64,000 nt of DNA, taken from Rhodospira trueperi (GTDB taxonomy: Bacteria > Pseudomonadota > Alphaproteobacteria > Rhodospirillales > Rhodospirillaceae). Shown piece by piece: positions 43,806 to 52,865 of the stretch. Each line of letters opens with the position of its first letter. The stretch's first letter is position 1. Where the stretch lies: the NCBI RefSeq assembly GCF_900101965.1, contig NZ_FNAP01000004.1, forward strand, positions 1 through 64,000, in the 5' to 3' direction. The notes under the pieces were generated by a model, which made no database searches, had not been told where the DNA came from, and saw nothing but the letters and a program-made list of their open reading frames with translations. The position numbers and the translations under genes were made by a program.

Positions 43806-44012
43806 GATCCCTCTCACCCGTCGTTCCGGGAACCGAGCGTGGTGATACGCCCCGGGGCCACGTCCTGACAACCCGTGCCGCGTCCTGGGGGCGCGGACCG
43901 GTTTACGGTTTCGCGCGCGCGGGGCTCGGTGTAGATAACGCCTCGCGACATCGGATGCTTCTCCGGTCCGTTCCCGGAGAGGCGCCGGCCTCTTTTCTGC
44001 GCGGAGTCCGCC

Positions 44013-44645
44013 ATGAACGCCTACAGCCGCGACGCCCACGAGATCTACCGGCAATCCTTCGCCATCATCCGATCCGAGGCGGACCTGAGCCGCATTCCCG
44101 CCGACCTGGAGGCGGTGGCGGTGCGCGTGGCCCACGCCTGCGGCATGCCCGACGTGATCGACGACCTCGTGTTCTCCGAGGGGGCCGGAACCGCCGGCCG
44201 TGCGGCGCTGGAGGCCGGTGCGCCCGTCCTGTGCGACTGCCGCATGGTGGCCGAGGGCATCACCCGCGCCCGCCTGCCGGCCGACAATGCCGTGGTCTGC
44301 ACCCTGAACGATCCGGCCGTGCCGCAGATGGCCCGGGACATGGAGACCACCCGCTCGGCGGCGGCCGTCGAGCTGTGGCGCCCGCATCTGGGCGGGGCCA
44401 TCGTGGCGATCGGCAACGCGCCGACGGCGCTGTTCCACCTGCTGACCCTGCTTGACGATCCAGACACGCCGCGCCCGGCGCTGGTCCTGGGCTTCCCGGT
44501 GGGCTATGTCGGCGCCGTCGAGTCCAAGGAGGCGCTGGCCGCCGACAGCCGGGGGGCGCCGTTCGTCGCCCTGCGCGGCCGGCGCGGCGGCAGCGCCATG
44601 GCCGCCGCCGCCGTCAACGCGTTCGGGCGGGAGGCCCACGGCTGA
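44013..44645 (+). CDS. cobH: Precorrin-8X methylmutase CobH
   Basis: This 210-residue enzyme moves the C-11 methyl group to C-12, giving hydrogenobyrinic acid. The family segments [10 protein letters not shown] (H41 corresponds to the catalytic His43 of Pseudomonas denitrificans CobH), DCRMVAEGI and [16 protein letters not shown] are present. The gene is followed after one base by cobI. The promoter should lie in the 207-base divergent gap. Confidence 0.94.
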   Translation: MNAYSRDAHEIYRQSFAIIRSEADLSRIPADLEAVAVRVAHACGMPDVIDDLVFSEGAGTAGRAALEAGAPVLCDCRMVAEGITRARLPADNAVVCTLNDPAVPQMARDMETTRSAAAVELWRPHLGGAIVAIGNAPTALFHLLTLLDDPDTPRPALVLGFPVGYVGAVESKEALAADSRGAPFVALRGRRGGSAMAAAAVNAFGREAHG

Positions 44646-44646
44646 G

Positions 44647-45390
44647 ATGAGTCACCAGAAAGGACGCCTGTTCGGTCTGGGCGTCGGTCCCGGCGATCCC
44701 GAACTCATCACGGTGAAGGCCCTCAATCGCCTGCGGGCGGCGCCGGTGGTGGCCTTCCCGAGCGCGCCGGGGCGCAAGGGGCATGCGCTGACCATCACCG
44801 AGGGGTATCTGCGGCCGGAGCAGATCCTGCTGCCCATGGTCTTCCCGGTGACCATCGAGACGCCCTCGACCTCGCCGGACTATGAACGTCTGGTGCGCGA
44901 CTTCTACGACCGCAGCGCGGAGGAGATCGCCGCCCACCTTGACGCCGGGCGCGACGTGGCCGTGCTGTGCGAGGGCGATCCGTTCTTCTACGGCTCCTAC
45001 ATGTACCTGCACGACCGGTTGTCGGGCCGCTACGAGACCGAGGTGGTGCCGGGCGTGTGCTCCATCCTGGCCGGGGCGTCCGTGCTGGGGACGCCCCTGG
45101 TCTACCGGGAGCAGGTCCTCGCCGTGTTGTCGGGCGTGATGTCGGAAGACGACCTGCGCCGCCGCCTCGCCGATGCCGACGCGGCGGTCGTGATGAAGCT
45201 GGGGAAGACCTTCGCCAAGGTCCGCCGGGTCATCGCCGACATGGGCCTGATGGACCGCGCGCTCTACGTGGAGCGGGCGACCATGGCCAGCCAGCGCGTC
45301 CTGCCGCTGGCCGAGGTGGCGCCGGAGACCGTGCCCTACTTCTCCCTCATCCTCATCCCGGGCCGGACCTGGTCGGGGCCGGGCGGATGA
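44647..45390 (+). CDS. cobI: Precorrin-2 C20-methyltransferase CobI
   Basis: This 247-residue SAM-dependent methyltransferase makes precorrin-3A from precorrin-2. Motifs include [34 protein letters not shown] and [16 protein letters not shown]. The ATG is one base after the cobH stop. The TGA overlaps the start of the following fusion gene as ATGA. Confidence 0.94.
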   Translation: MSHQKGRLFGLGVGPGDPELITVKALNRLRAAPVVAFPSAPGRKGHALTITEGYLRPEQILLPMVFPVTIETPSTSPDYERLVRDFYDRSAEEIAAHLDAGRDVAVLCEGDPFFYGSYMYLHDRLSGRYETEVVPGVCSILAGASVLGTPLVYREQVLAVLSGVMSEDDLRRRLADADAAVVMKLGKTFAKVRRVIADMGLMDRALYVERATMASQRVLPLAEVAPETVPYFSLILIPGRTWSGPGG

Positions 45391-47114
45391 CGGCCGACGC
45401 CGAACAGCCCGCCGCCATCGTCGTTCTGGGGCAGGGCAGCCTGGAGACGGCGCGGCGCATCCAGGCCGCGTTGCCCGAGGGCACGCGGGTGCATGGGCTG
45501 GCCGGGCGGGTCGAGGGCGCCGACATCGCCTACGACGGCTTCGGCGAGACGCTGCGGGGGCTGCACCGGGACGGCGTTCCCCTGGTGGCGCTGTGCGCCA
45601 GCGGTATCGTCATCCGCGCCCTGGCGCCGCTGTTGCAGAACAAGCGGGTGGAACCGCCGGTGCTGGCCGTGGCCGAGGACGGCAGCGCCGTGGTGCCGCT
45701 GCTGGGCGGGTTGCAGGGGGTCAACGGGCTGGCGCGCCGCATCGCCGACGCCCTGGGCGTCGCGCCGGCCATCACCACCACCGGCGACGTGCGCTTCAAC
45801 GTCACGCTGGAGGCGCCGCCGGCCGGCTATGTGGCGCGCGATCCGGGGGCGTCGAAGGCGTTCATGTCCGACCTGCTCGGCGGCGCGTCGGTGCGGCTGG
45901 AAGGGCGCGCGCCCTGGCTGGCGGAGAGCCGGCTGCCGTTCACGCCGGACGGGGCGCGGTGCATCCGTGTTACGCCCGACGACCGCGCGCCGGAGGACGG
46001 CACGCTGGTGTTCCATCCAAAAACGGTGGTGGTCGGTCTGGCCGGCGGAGGGGAGGACCTCCCCGACCGGGTGACGGCGGCGCTGGCGGCGACCGGGCTG
46101 GCGCCGGCGGCGGTGGCGATGGTGCTCGCGCCGGCGGGTGAGGCGGCCCGCAAGGACGTCCAGCGGGTGGCGGATGTGTTGGGGTGTTCCGTCCGGTTCG
46201 TCCCGGATGCGACCGACCCGTCCGCTCTGGTCGCGGCGGCGGTGCCGGAGGCCGACCGCGATCGTCCGGTGTGGTCGGACGGAGCGGTCGCGATCGCGGT
46301 CGCCCGCGCGCCTGATCTGGTGCGTTCGGTGGGGCGTCCGCGCGGGCATCTGGCGGTGGTGGGTCTGGGGCCGGGCGGCGCCGACCTGCTGGCCCCGGCG
46401 GCGCGCGAGGCGCTGCGCCGCGCCGATCACTGGGTGGGCTACGAGTTCTATTTGCAGATGGCGGAGCGTCTGGTCGGCGCGCCGCGACCGGGGCAGGCGG
46501 TCCATCCGTCAGACAACCGCGAGGAACTGGACCGGACCCGGCACGCCCTTTCGCTGGCGGCGGCGGGCGCGCGGGTGGCGGTGATCTCGTCGGGCGATCC
46601 GGGCATCTTCGCCATGGCGGCGGCGGTGATGGAGGCGTTGCAGGACGCCGCCGATCCGACCTGGCACGGGGTCGCGGTGGCGGTGGTGCCGGGCATCACG
46701 GCGGCGCAGGCGGCGGCGGCGCGGGTGGGCGCGCCGCTGGGGCATGACTTCTGCGTCCTGTCGCTGTCGGACAACCTGAAGCCGTTCGACGTTATCCTGG
46801 AGCGGCTGGAGCACGCCGCCCGCGCCGATCTGGCGATGGCGCTCTACAATCCGGTCTCCAAGGCGCGGCCCTGGCAACTCGGGCGGGCGCTGGACCGGCT
46901 GCGGACCGTGCGGGCACCGGACACGCCGGTGGTGCTGGCCCGCGACGTGGCGCGTCCGGACGAGGCGGTGCGGGTCACGACTCTGGGCGCCGTGCGGCCG
47001 GAGGACGCCGACATGCGCACCGTGATCCTGGTCGGCTCGTCGGCCACGCAGACCTTTCCCCGTCCGCTGGACGGCGGCGCGTGGGTCTATTCGCCAAGGT
47101 GGTACGGGCAATAG
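45387..47114 (+). CDS. cobJ: CbiG-CobJ fusion: CobE-like plus precorrin-3B C17-methyltransferase
   Basis: This 575-residue protein has two parts. Residues about 1-315 are CbiG-like, with the N-terminal and middle domains ([18 protein letters not shown]) and a CobE-like C-terminal domain ([17 protein letters not shown]). From about residue 320 ([17 protein letters not shown]) it is CobJ, the ring-contracting C-17 methyltransferase, ending with [20 protein letters not shown]. Fusion suggests channelling of the labile precorrin-3B. Its 3' end overlaps a DUF433 gene on the other strand by 28 bases. Confidence 0.93.
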   Translation: MTADAEQPAAIVVLGQGSLETARRIQAALPEGTRVHGLAGRVEGADIAYDGFGETLRGLHRDGVPLVALCASGIVIRALAPLLQNKRVEPPVLAVAEDGSAVVPLLGGLQGVNGLARRIADALGVAPAITTTGDVRFNVTLEAPPAGYVARDPGASKAFMSDLLGGASVRLEGRAPWLAESRLPFTPDGARCIRVTPDDRAPEDGTLVFHPKTVVVGLAGGGEDLPDRVTAALAATGLAPAAVAMVLAPAGEAARKDVQRVADVLGCSVRFVPDATDPSALVAAAVPEADRDRPVWSDGAVAIAVARAPDLVRSVGRPRGHLAVVGLGPGGADLLAPAAREALRRADHWVGYEFYLQMAERLVGAPRPGQAVHPSDNREELDRTRHALSLAAAGARVAVISSGDPGIFAMAAAVMEALQDAADPTWHGVAVAVVPGITAAQAAAARVGAPLGHDFCVLSLSDNLKPFDVILERLEHAARADLAMALYNPVSKARPWQLGRALDRLRTVRAPDTPVVLARDVARPDEAVRVTTLGAVRPEDADMRTVILVGSSATQTFPRPLDGGAWVYSPRWYGQ

Positions 47115-47293
47115 CGGAGAGCCTGGAGAATGTCCTTGCGTTCCAGGTAGGGGTAGGCGGCTAGGACCTCGTCCACGCTATGGCCGGCGCCAATCTGTCC
47201 GACGATCATGCCGACGGTGACGCGCATCCCGCTAATACAGGGCTTTCCGCCCATGACGGTGGGGGTGTGCGTGATGCGGTCGAACGGACCCAT
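47087..47293 (-). CDS. DUF433-family antitoxin-like protein (solitary)
   Basis: This 68-residue protein has the DUF433 signature: THTPTVMGGKPCISGMRVTV followed by a small helix-turn-helix region. DUF433 proteins are usually antitoxins paired with a PIN-like (DUF5615) toxin encoded just downstream. Here the gene runs into the end of cobJ and no toxin is present. GGAGGGAGGC directly precedes the ATG at 47293; an earlier start at 47329 is less likely. It may be a leftover or a free regulator. Confidence 0.82.
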   Translation of the reverse strand: MGPFDRITHTPTVMGGKPCISGMRVTVGMIVGQIGAGHSVDEVLAAYPYLERKDILQALRYCPYHLGE

Positions 47294-47608
47294 GCCTCCC
47301 TCCAGATCGGGGCAGGAGTATCGCCCCATAGCCTCATCAAGGTCGGCGCGCGTAGCGTGAACGTCAAGATTGATGAGTGCGTGTCAACGAATGCGTTCAA
47401 GTCACCCAGGGCAATCGGGTAAAGGCACCTTTGTCGAAATGCGGGATTGGGTAGGGCGGGTTCGCGCCGAAGGCGCAACCCGCCGCATCGGCGCCACATG
47501 GCGGATTGCCCCGCTTCGCGGGTCGAATCCGCCCTACCCGAATGAAAGAAGGTGGCGCGTTCCGTCCCACGGGACACAATCACCGCGTCTTTGCGACCAC
47601 ACGGCCCT
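47294..47608. other. Intergenic stretch with a REP-like repeat, no gene
   Basis: This gap lies 5' of the DUF433 gene and 3' of cobK. It contains the palindromic repeat at 47449-47539 and otherwise nothing recognisable. The promoter of the DUF433 gene should be in the left part. Confidence 0.5.
47449..47539. repeat. REP-like palindromic element (GTAGGGCGG type)
   Basis: GGGTAGGGCGG at the left end matches CCGCCCTACCC at the right end. Between them lie two internal hairpins. The first has GGCGGGTT and AACCCGCC arms, the second GGCGGATT and AATCCGCC arms. Elements with such GTAGGGCGG ends are common intergenic repeats in proteobacteria. It sits 70 bases 3' of cobK. Confidence 0.75.
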
Positions 47609-48364
47609 TCACCCGATTGCCCTGTCAAGCCACCCCGTTGCCGCGTCCACGGTCGCGACGGTGACGGTCTCGGGCCGCCGGGGACGGTCGCGCATGACCA
47701 CCCGCACCCCCAGGGCGCGGGCGGCGGCCAGCTTGGACTCCGTGGCGCCGCCGCTGTTCTTGCAGACGATGGTGTCGATCCGCTGGTCGCGCAGCAGGGC
47801 GGTTTCGTCCTCCAGGCTGAACGGGCCCCGCGCCAGCAGAAGCTCGGCATGCGTAAAGGGCGGCATCGGGTCGGGGGCCTGGACGGAGCGGATCAGCATC
47901 CACACGTCGGGCAGCACGGCGAAGGGCGCCACCTCCTGCCGGCCCACCGCCAACAGCACGCGCTGGGCTCGGAGCGTGCGCAGGGCGTCCACGGCCGCGT
48001 CCCAATCCGGCACCAGGGTCCAGGCGTCGCCGTCGCGGGGCACCCACTTCGGTCGTTCCAGGCGCAGCAGCGGGACGCCCGTGTCGGCGCAGGCGGTGGC
48101 GGCGTTCCAGCCCATGCGGCGGGCGAAGGGGTGGGTGGCGTCGATCACCGCCGCGATCCCCTGGTCCGTCAGCCAGCGGGCCAGCCCCTCCGGCCCGCCG
48201 AAGCCGCCGACGCGCATGTCCCCGGCCGGCGGACGCGGATTGGCGGTGCGCCCGGCCAGCGAGGAGACCGGATCCCAGCGGCCGTCCGCCACCAGGGCCT
48301 CGGCCAGGGCATAGCCCTCCGTGGTGCCGCCCAGGATGAGCACGCGGGGCCGGTCAGCGGTCAT
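47609..48364 (-). CDS. cobK: Precorrin-6A reductase CobK
   Basis: This 251-residue NADPH-dependent reductase turns precorrin-6A into precorrin-6Y. The N-terminal VLILGGTTEGYALAEALVAD binds nucleotide. Further motifs are DATHPFARRMGWNA, RQEVAPF and VCKNSGGATESKLAAARALG. The ATG at 48364 overlaps the end of the preceding TcuB-like gene by 11 bases, which couples them. It completes the CobL/CobF branch encoded in this window. Confidence 0.93.
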   Translation of the reverse strand: MTADRPRVLILGGTTEGYALAEALVADGRWDPVSSLAGRTANPRPPAGDMRVGGFGGPEGLARWLTDQGIAAVIDATHPFARRMGWNAATACADTGVPLLRLERPKWVPRDGDAWTLVPDWDAAVDALRTLRAQRVLLAVGRQEVAPFAVLPDVWMLIRSVQAPDPMPPFTHAELLLARGPFSLEDETALLRDQRIDTIVCKNSGGATESKLAAARALGVRVVMRDRPRRPETVTVATVDAATGWLDRAIG

Positions 48365-49454
48365 CGTGGCGGCGATCCTCTTTCTGGCGGTCGATGGCGG
48401 CGCGCAGCAGCGCCAGCGCGCGGAACGGCGCGTGCATCATCTTCCCAAAAGGCAACGTGACGAAAAAGGCCAGCACGGTTCCCAGGTGCAAGGCCAGCAG
48501 CATCCCCATGGCGGCGGTCTCCCGCAAGGCCAGCAGGGCCAACCCGCTGGCGGCGGCGGCGCCCAGCACGGCCAACAGGGTCCACTCGGCCGTCCGGGTC
48601 TCCGGGGCCTCCGGCGCCGGGTCGGCGCGGTGCTTGATCCAGGCCAGGGCCGCCACGCCGGCCAGCAGCGCCACCCCGCCCCCCGTGCCCAGCAGCACCG
48701 GGGCACTGGTCCAGGGGTAGGGGGCGCGCATCCCCAGCAGGTGGTGGGACACGGCCGCCGCCAGCGTCGCGGCGACGGTCAGCAGGAAGCCCCACAAGAC
48801 CAGATGGTGCGCGTGCCGGCGTCCGCCGGAGAAGCCGTCGTCGCGGTCGTTGCAGCCGACACCGCCGCCGCTCAGGTTCCGCAGGGTGAGGATGTCGCGA
48901 AGGGTCGCCGGCAGCGCCCGCGCGACCTGTCGCGGCGTCCCCCCGCCGATGGCGCGCCAGAACCGCGCCATGGCGAGCGCGACCGGCCACAGCGGTGCCA
49001 GCAGCGCCAGCGCCGCGCCCCAGACCATGGCGCCGCGCGGGATCACGGCGTGGAAGGCGCCCGGTCCCCGGTGCGCCGCGAACAGGACATCCGCCGGCAC
49101 CAGCAGCACGGCCAGCACCGGCACCAGCAGGGTCGCGGCCAGGGCAAAAGCCGCCGGCCCGCCGGGCGGTGATCCCACCCCCACGAACCGCCGCCACGAC
49201 AGCGCCCGCACCCGCGCCAGTGCCGCCGGCAGCGCCACGGCGAAGGCGTGCGGCGGCCGGTACTGGCAGGCGTACCAGCAGTTCCGGCAGTGATGGCACA
49301 GGTTGGCGAGGTACATCAGGTCGGCATCGGTCAGGGCCGGTCGCGCGTCGGCGGCGCGGAACACGTCGCAATAGCCGTTGCAGTACTTGCAGACGACACA
49401 GACCGTCATCTGCCGCCGCGCCTCGGCCAGGATATCCGCGTCACGCGAGGGCAT
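48354..49454 (-). CDS. tcuB: TcuB/CitB-like membrane iron-sulfur protein (CobZ C-terminal half)
   Basis: This 366-residue protein has an N-terminal cysteine cluster (CVVCKYCNGYC, then CHHCRNCWYAC) for iron-sulfur centres. About six transmembrane segments with histidines follow, which could bind heme. It is the partner of the FAD protein encoded upstream, overlapping it by 14 bases. In Rhodobacter capsulatus these two parts are fused as CobZ, an oxygen-dependent precorrin-3B synthase. The cob context here supports that role rather than tricarballylate oxidation. Confidence 0.85.
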   Translation of the reverse strand: MPSRDADILAEARRQMTVCVVCKYCNGYCDVFRAADARPALTDADLMYLANLCHHCRNCWYACQYRPPHAFAVALPAALARVRALSWRRFVGVGSPPGGPAAFALAATLLVPVLAVLLVPADVLFAAHRGPGAFHAVIPRGAMVWGAALALLAPLWPVALAMARFWRAIGGGTPRQVARALPATLRDILTLRNLSGGGVGCNDRDDGFSGGRRHAHHLVLWGFLLTVAATLAAAVSHHLLGMRAPYPWTSAPVLLGTGGGVALLAGVAALAWIKHRADPAPEAPETRTAEWTLLAVLGAAAASGLALLALRETAAMGMLLALHLGTVLAFFVTLPFGKMMHAPFRALALLRAAIDRQKEDRRHDDR

Positions 49455-50763
49455 GGCGCGCCGCCGCCTCCCCGGCGCGGCGGCCGAACACCGCGCACAC
49501 CGTCAGGGCGGTTCCCGACAGGTAGCGTCCGCCCAGCACCGCCGGAGCCATGATCATGCCGGCGGCGAACAGGCTCGGCAGCGGCGCCCGCGCGGCGTCC
49601 AGGACCCGCCCGTCGGCGTCCGTCCGCACGCCCAGGCCGGTGAAGGTGAGGCCGGGGCGGATGGAGACGACATGCCAGGGCGGTCCGCCGGGCGGTCCCT
49701 CGCGGCGGAGCGTGTCGGCCAGAGTCGCGGGGTCAAGCGCGAGGGCGCGGGCCAGGGTCTCGGTTTCGGGCATAATCCGGGGGGCATACACCCGCCGGCC
49801 CAGACGCGCCAGCCCGGCGTCGTCCAGGATCACATGGGCGATCCCGCCCGGGCACCCGGCCACCAGCCGCCCCCAGCCCGAGTATCGCGCCGAGCCGGTC
49901 TCGTGGGCGGCGTCGCGCACCGGGCAGCCGTCGCGGTCGAGCACCAAGCCCCACGCCATGCCGTCGGCGCGGGTGACGATGCCGCCGTCGTCCGCCGGGG
50001 CGCGGGCGTCGACGGCGACGAGATGGGCGTGCGCCGCGTCTCCCGCCGGAGCCGCCCCCAGGTCCAGCAGCGCCCGCAGCAGGCGGCCGTCCGCATGCGG
50101 TGTTCCCCGGTTGAGGACCCCGTCGGCGGCGGATCCGAAGGCCTCGCGCACCCAGGCCCGGTTGGCCTGGAACCCACCCGTGCCAGCGACCACCGCGCCG
50201 GCGGTTACCTCGGTCCGGCCGCCGTCGCCGCACAGGACGGCGCGTCCGTCCGGCGCTACCTCCTCGACGGCGGTTCCTTGGAGCACCCGCACCCCCAACG
50301 CCCCGGCCGTTCGGGCCAGCGCGTTGACCATCGCCGTGCCGCCGCCCAGCAGGAACACCGTGCGCCGCGAATAGGGCAGGGCGTCCCCCGCGCGCGGCTG
50401 GAACGCGACCCCCTGCGCCGTCAGCCAGCGGGGCAGATCCCGGGAGTCGCGCGCCAGAGGGGCGACCAGGGCGGGATCGGCGCCGGGGTCGGCCCGCCGC
50501 AGGTCGGCCTCGAACTCGGCCACCGGGTAGCCGTCCGGGACGAAGGCGGACGGCCCGTCGTGGGCGACGCGGATGTTGCGGCCGTGACGGGCGTTGCCAC
50601 CCTTCAGGGCTTCCGGGGCGGCATCGACCATCCAAACCGAGGCGCCGGCGCGGCGCGCGGCGATGGCGGCGCACAGCGCGGCCAGACCGCCTCCGGCGAC
50701 CAGCACATCGGGGCCATTCCGTGGGTCGGCCCGAGCGCTTTCCGTTATCCTCGTCTCAGCCAT
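49441..50763 (-). CDS. cobZ: FAD-dependent oxidoreductase, TcuA-like (CobZ N-terminal half)
   Basis: This 440-residue flavoprotein has an N-terminal FAD site, VLVAGGGLAALCAAIAAR, and the fumarate-reductase-like fold. The C-terminal GRYLSGTALTVCAVFGRRAG contacts the isoalloxazine ring. It resembles tricarballylate dehydrogenase TcuA and the N-terminal half of CobZ. No cobG is seen, so this pair is the likely precorrin-3B synthase. The ATG at 50763 was chosen without a strong ribosome site; the frame extends to 50817. Confidence 0.87.
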   Translation of the reverse strand: MAETRITESARADPRNGPDVLVAGGGLAALCAAIAARRAGASVWMVDAAPEALKGGNARHGRNIRVAHDGPSAFVPDGYPVAEFEADLRRADPGADPALVAPLARDSRDLPRWLTAQGVAFQPRAGDALPYSRRTVFLLGGGTAMVNALARTAGALGVRVLQGTAVEEVAPDGRAVLCGDGGRTEVTAGAVVAGTGGFQANRAWVREAFGSAADGVLNRGTPHADGRLLRALLDLGAAPAGDAAHAHLVAVDARAPADDGGIVTRADGMAWGLVLDRDGCPVRDAAHETGSARYSGWGRLVAGCPGGIAHVILDDAGLARLGRRVYAPRIMPETETLARALALDPATLADTLRREGPPGGPPWHVVSIRPGLTFTGLGVRTDADGRVLDAARAPLPSLFAAGMIMAPAVLGGRYLSGTALTVCAVFGRRAGEAAARHALA

Positions 50764-50904
50764 CCCGAACACGCCTGACCATCGGTTGGTGCCTTTCGGT
50801 GGCGGATCGGGACCCAATCATCCGGACTCCGTATCAGGTGCCACCAACGCCGACGGTCCAGGCCGAAAAACGGGGCCCCGGGATCGCCGGGCGGCTGCGT
50901 CTTT

Positions 50905-51011
50905 CTAGGGCGCGTTGTGTGAGTCGACCCTCACCCAGCGCGCCCTAGGAATTTGATGTTCAAGCACATCGTGGTCGTGATCCGTTCCGGATCGCGCGGG
51001 ATCCGCTCTAG
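50905..51011 (-). repeat. Dispersed ~105-bp repeat, copy A
   Basis: Read on the minus strand it begins CTAGAGCGGATCCC, passes through the hairpin GATCCG-GAA-CGGATC, and ends with a second hairpin with AGGGCGCG and CGCGCCCT arms. Copies B (57691) and C (58430) share the same order of parts. The TAG at its start is the stop codon of the TRAP permease gene. It may act as a terminator or mRNA 3' end. Confidence 0.75.
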
Positions 51012-52855
51012 AACCCACCGATGAAGATGACGGCGGCGCCCAGGGCCAGGGCCAACGGCCGGCTCCACCAGCGCCGGAAGGGGTCGATGGCCGCGAAGCT
51101 GATCAGCCAGACGCCGGCGCCGACCTTCAACGCGGCCAGAACGCTCAACAGGGGCTCGGTGCCCAGATTGAGCAGCGACGGGTTGGCGACGAAGCCCAGC
51201 GGCACGATGAACAGCCCGATGCCAAGCTGCATGGATCGGAGCGAAACCGGAATCCAGGGGGTCTTGGCGATCCCGGCGGCGATGAAGACGTTGCCGCAGA
51301 CCGGCGGCGTGATGGTGCACAGCAGGGCATACCAGAACACGAACATGTGGGCGTACAACTCGGGCAGGCCCAGTTCGACCAGCGCTGGCCCGGCCACCGC
51401 CACGGCGATGATATAGGCCGCCGTGGTCGGCAGTTCCATGCCCAGGACCAGGCTCGCCAGTCCGGTCAGCAACAAGGCCAGCCAGAGATCCCCGCCCGAG
51501 GCCGACAGGATCAGCGAGGTGATCTTGACCCCCACGCCGGTCATGTTGAACACGCCCACGATCAAACTGGCGCAGACGATGATGGCGGCGATGTTGGCGA
51601 CCTGACGGCCCGCGTCGGCCACACCGGTCAGGATGCGGGACAGCCAGCCCGACAGCGAAATCCGCCCGTTCGGATCGGCGGCCAGCATCAGAACCGTCGT
51701 GACGATGGCCACGGCGGCGGCATAGGGCGGCGTGAATTTCGTGAAGGCCAGGAAGAAGATCAGGATGGCGAACGGCACCAGGAAAAACGGCACCGTGCGC
51801 GCGACGATGCCCCAGCCCGGCATGTCGGTCGAACCCAGGGGCCGCAGGTCCAGGCGGATGGCGAACTGATGCACCCCCCACCACGCGGTCAGGAAGAACA
51901 GCGCCGCCGGCAGGGTGGCCGCGCCCATGATCTCGATGTAGGGGCGATGCAGCAGCTCGGCCATGACGAAAACGGTCGCCCCCATCAGGGGCGGCATGAT
52001 CTGTCCGCCGGTGGAGGCCACGGCCTCGACGGCGGCGGCCAGACTGGGCGGATACCCCAGCCGCTTCATGGCCGGGATGGTGACCATTCCGGTGGAGGCC
52101 GTGTTCGCCGCCGCCACGCCCGATATGGTGCCGTACATGGCGCTGGAGAGCACCGCGACCTTCGCCGCCCCGGCGCGAAAGCGCCCGGCCACCTGCTGGG
52201 CCAGCGACATGAATCCGGTGCCGGCGGCGCCGGCGGAGATGAACGCGCCGAGGATGATGAAGGGCGCGATGACATTGACCGAAACGCCGGTCAGGCTGCT
52301 CCACAGGCCCCCTTCGGTGATCACCAGCGTGCCCAGGAAGTAAGACACCGGCAGTTCGCCATGGCCGAAATGCCCCGGCACTAGATGGCCGAAGGCGCCG
52401 TACAGCAGCACCACGGTGGCCACCGCCGGCAGCACCGCCTTGATGGCGCGCCGCGCCATCTCCAGCACGGTGACGATCAGAATGACGGCCACCGCCATCT
52501 GAAGCCCGCCCTCCAGCGAGCCATACTGCTCCGCCAGCGGTTTGTGGGAGACGACCAGATAGGCGCAGGACGCCAGCCCCAGCCCGGCCAGCAGATACCC
52601 CGACCAGCGCGCCAGCGGGCCGTCCGTTTCGCGCAGGAAGAAGACCCAGGGAACGGCCAGCATCAGGTGGATGGGCCGCGTCACCAGATGCGGCAGCAGG
52701 CCGGCGAACACCAGATACAGATGAAAGGCGACCGTCGCCGTGCCGAACAGCAGCGGCACCGCGCCGATGGCCCGGATGGTCTCGCGCGGGGACGGAGCGA
52801 CCCCACCGGCGGCGGGGCCGGTGGGGTCGTCGAGCGGGCTGTCTCGATGGATCAC
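51008..52855 (-). CDS. TRAP transporter fused permease, TAXI type (DctQM)
   Basis: This 615-residue inner-membrane protein joins a small DctQ-like N-terminal part (about residues 30-150) to a DctM-like transport domain. Family motifs are AMYGTISGVAAANTASTGMV, ASTGGQIMPPLMGATVF and GMELPTTAAYIIA. It uses an ion gradient, with the TAXI binding protein encoded 10 bases upstream. A 12-bp hairpin lies inside its first codons. The stop codon is part of a repeat element. Substrates of such systems are often carboxylates or glutamate. Confidence 0.93.
   Translation of the reverse strand: MIHRDSPLDDPTGPAAGGVAPSPRETIRAIGAVPLLFGTATVAFHLYLVFAGLLPHLVTRPIHLMLAVPWVFFLRETDGPLARWSGYLLAGLGLASCAYLVVSHKPLAEQYGSLEGGLQMAVAVILIVTVLEMARRAIKAVLPAVATVVLLYGAFGHLVPGHFGHGELPVSYFLGTLVITEGGLWSSLTGVSVNVIAPFIILGAFISAGAAGTGFMSLAQQVAGRFRAGAAKVAVLSSAMYGTISGVAAANTASTGMVTIPAMKRLGYPPSLAAAVEAVASTGGQIMPPLMGATVFVMAELLHRPYIEIMGAATLPAALFFLTAWWGVHQFAIRLDLRPLGSTDMPGWGIVARTVPFFLVPFAILIFFLAFTKFTPPYAAAVAIVTTVLMLAADPNGRISLSGWLSRILTGVADAGRQVANIAAIIVCASLIVGVFNMTGVGVKITSLILSASGGDLWLALLLTGLASLVLGMELPTTAAYIIAVAVAGPALVELGLPELYAHMFVFWYALLCTITPPVCGNVFIAAGIAKTPWIPVSLRSMQLGIGLFIVPLGFVANPSLLNLGTEPLLSVLAALKVGAGVWLISFAAIDPFRRWWSRPLALALGAAVIFIGGF
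52799..52828 (-). promoter_or_regulatory. 12-bp hairpin inside the TRAP permease start region
   Basis: GACCCCACCGGC (52799-52810) pairs perfectly with GCCGGTGGGGTC (52817-52828) across a 6-base loop. It covers about codons 10-19 of the permease gene, 38-67 bases after the binding-protein stop. It could slow translation or read-through of the permease relative to the binding protein. Confidence 0.55.
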
Positions 52856-52865
52856 GGCCGCGCCG

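Noticed and set aside
43806-44012. Possible cobalamin riboswitch between cobL and cobH
   Set aside because: I looked for the conserved GCCACTG core and the B12-box pattern on both strands and found neither. The region is treated as an ordinary divergent promoter.
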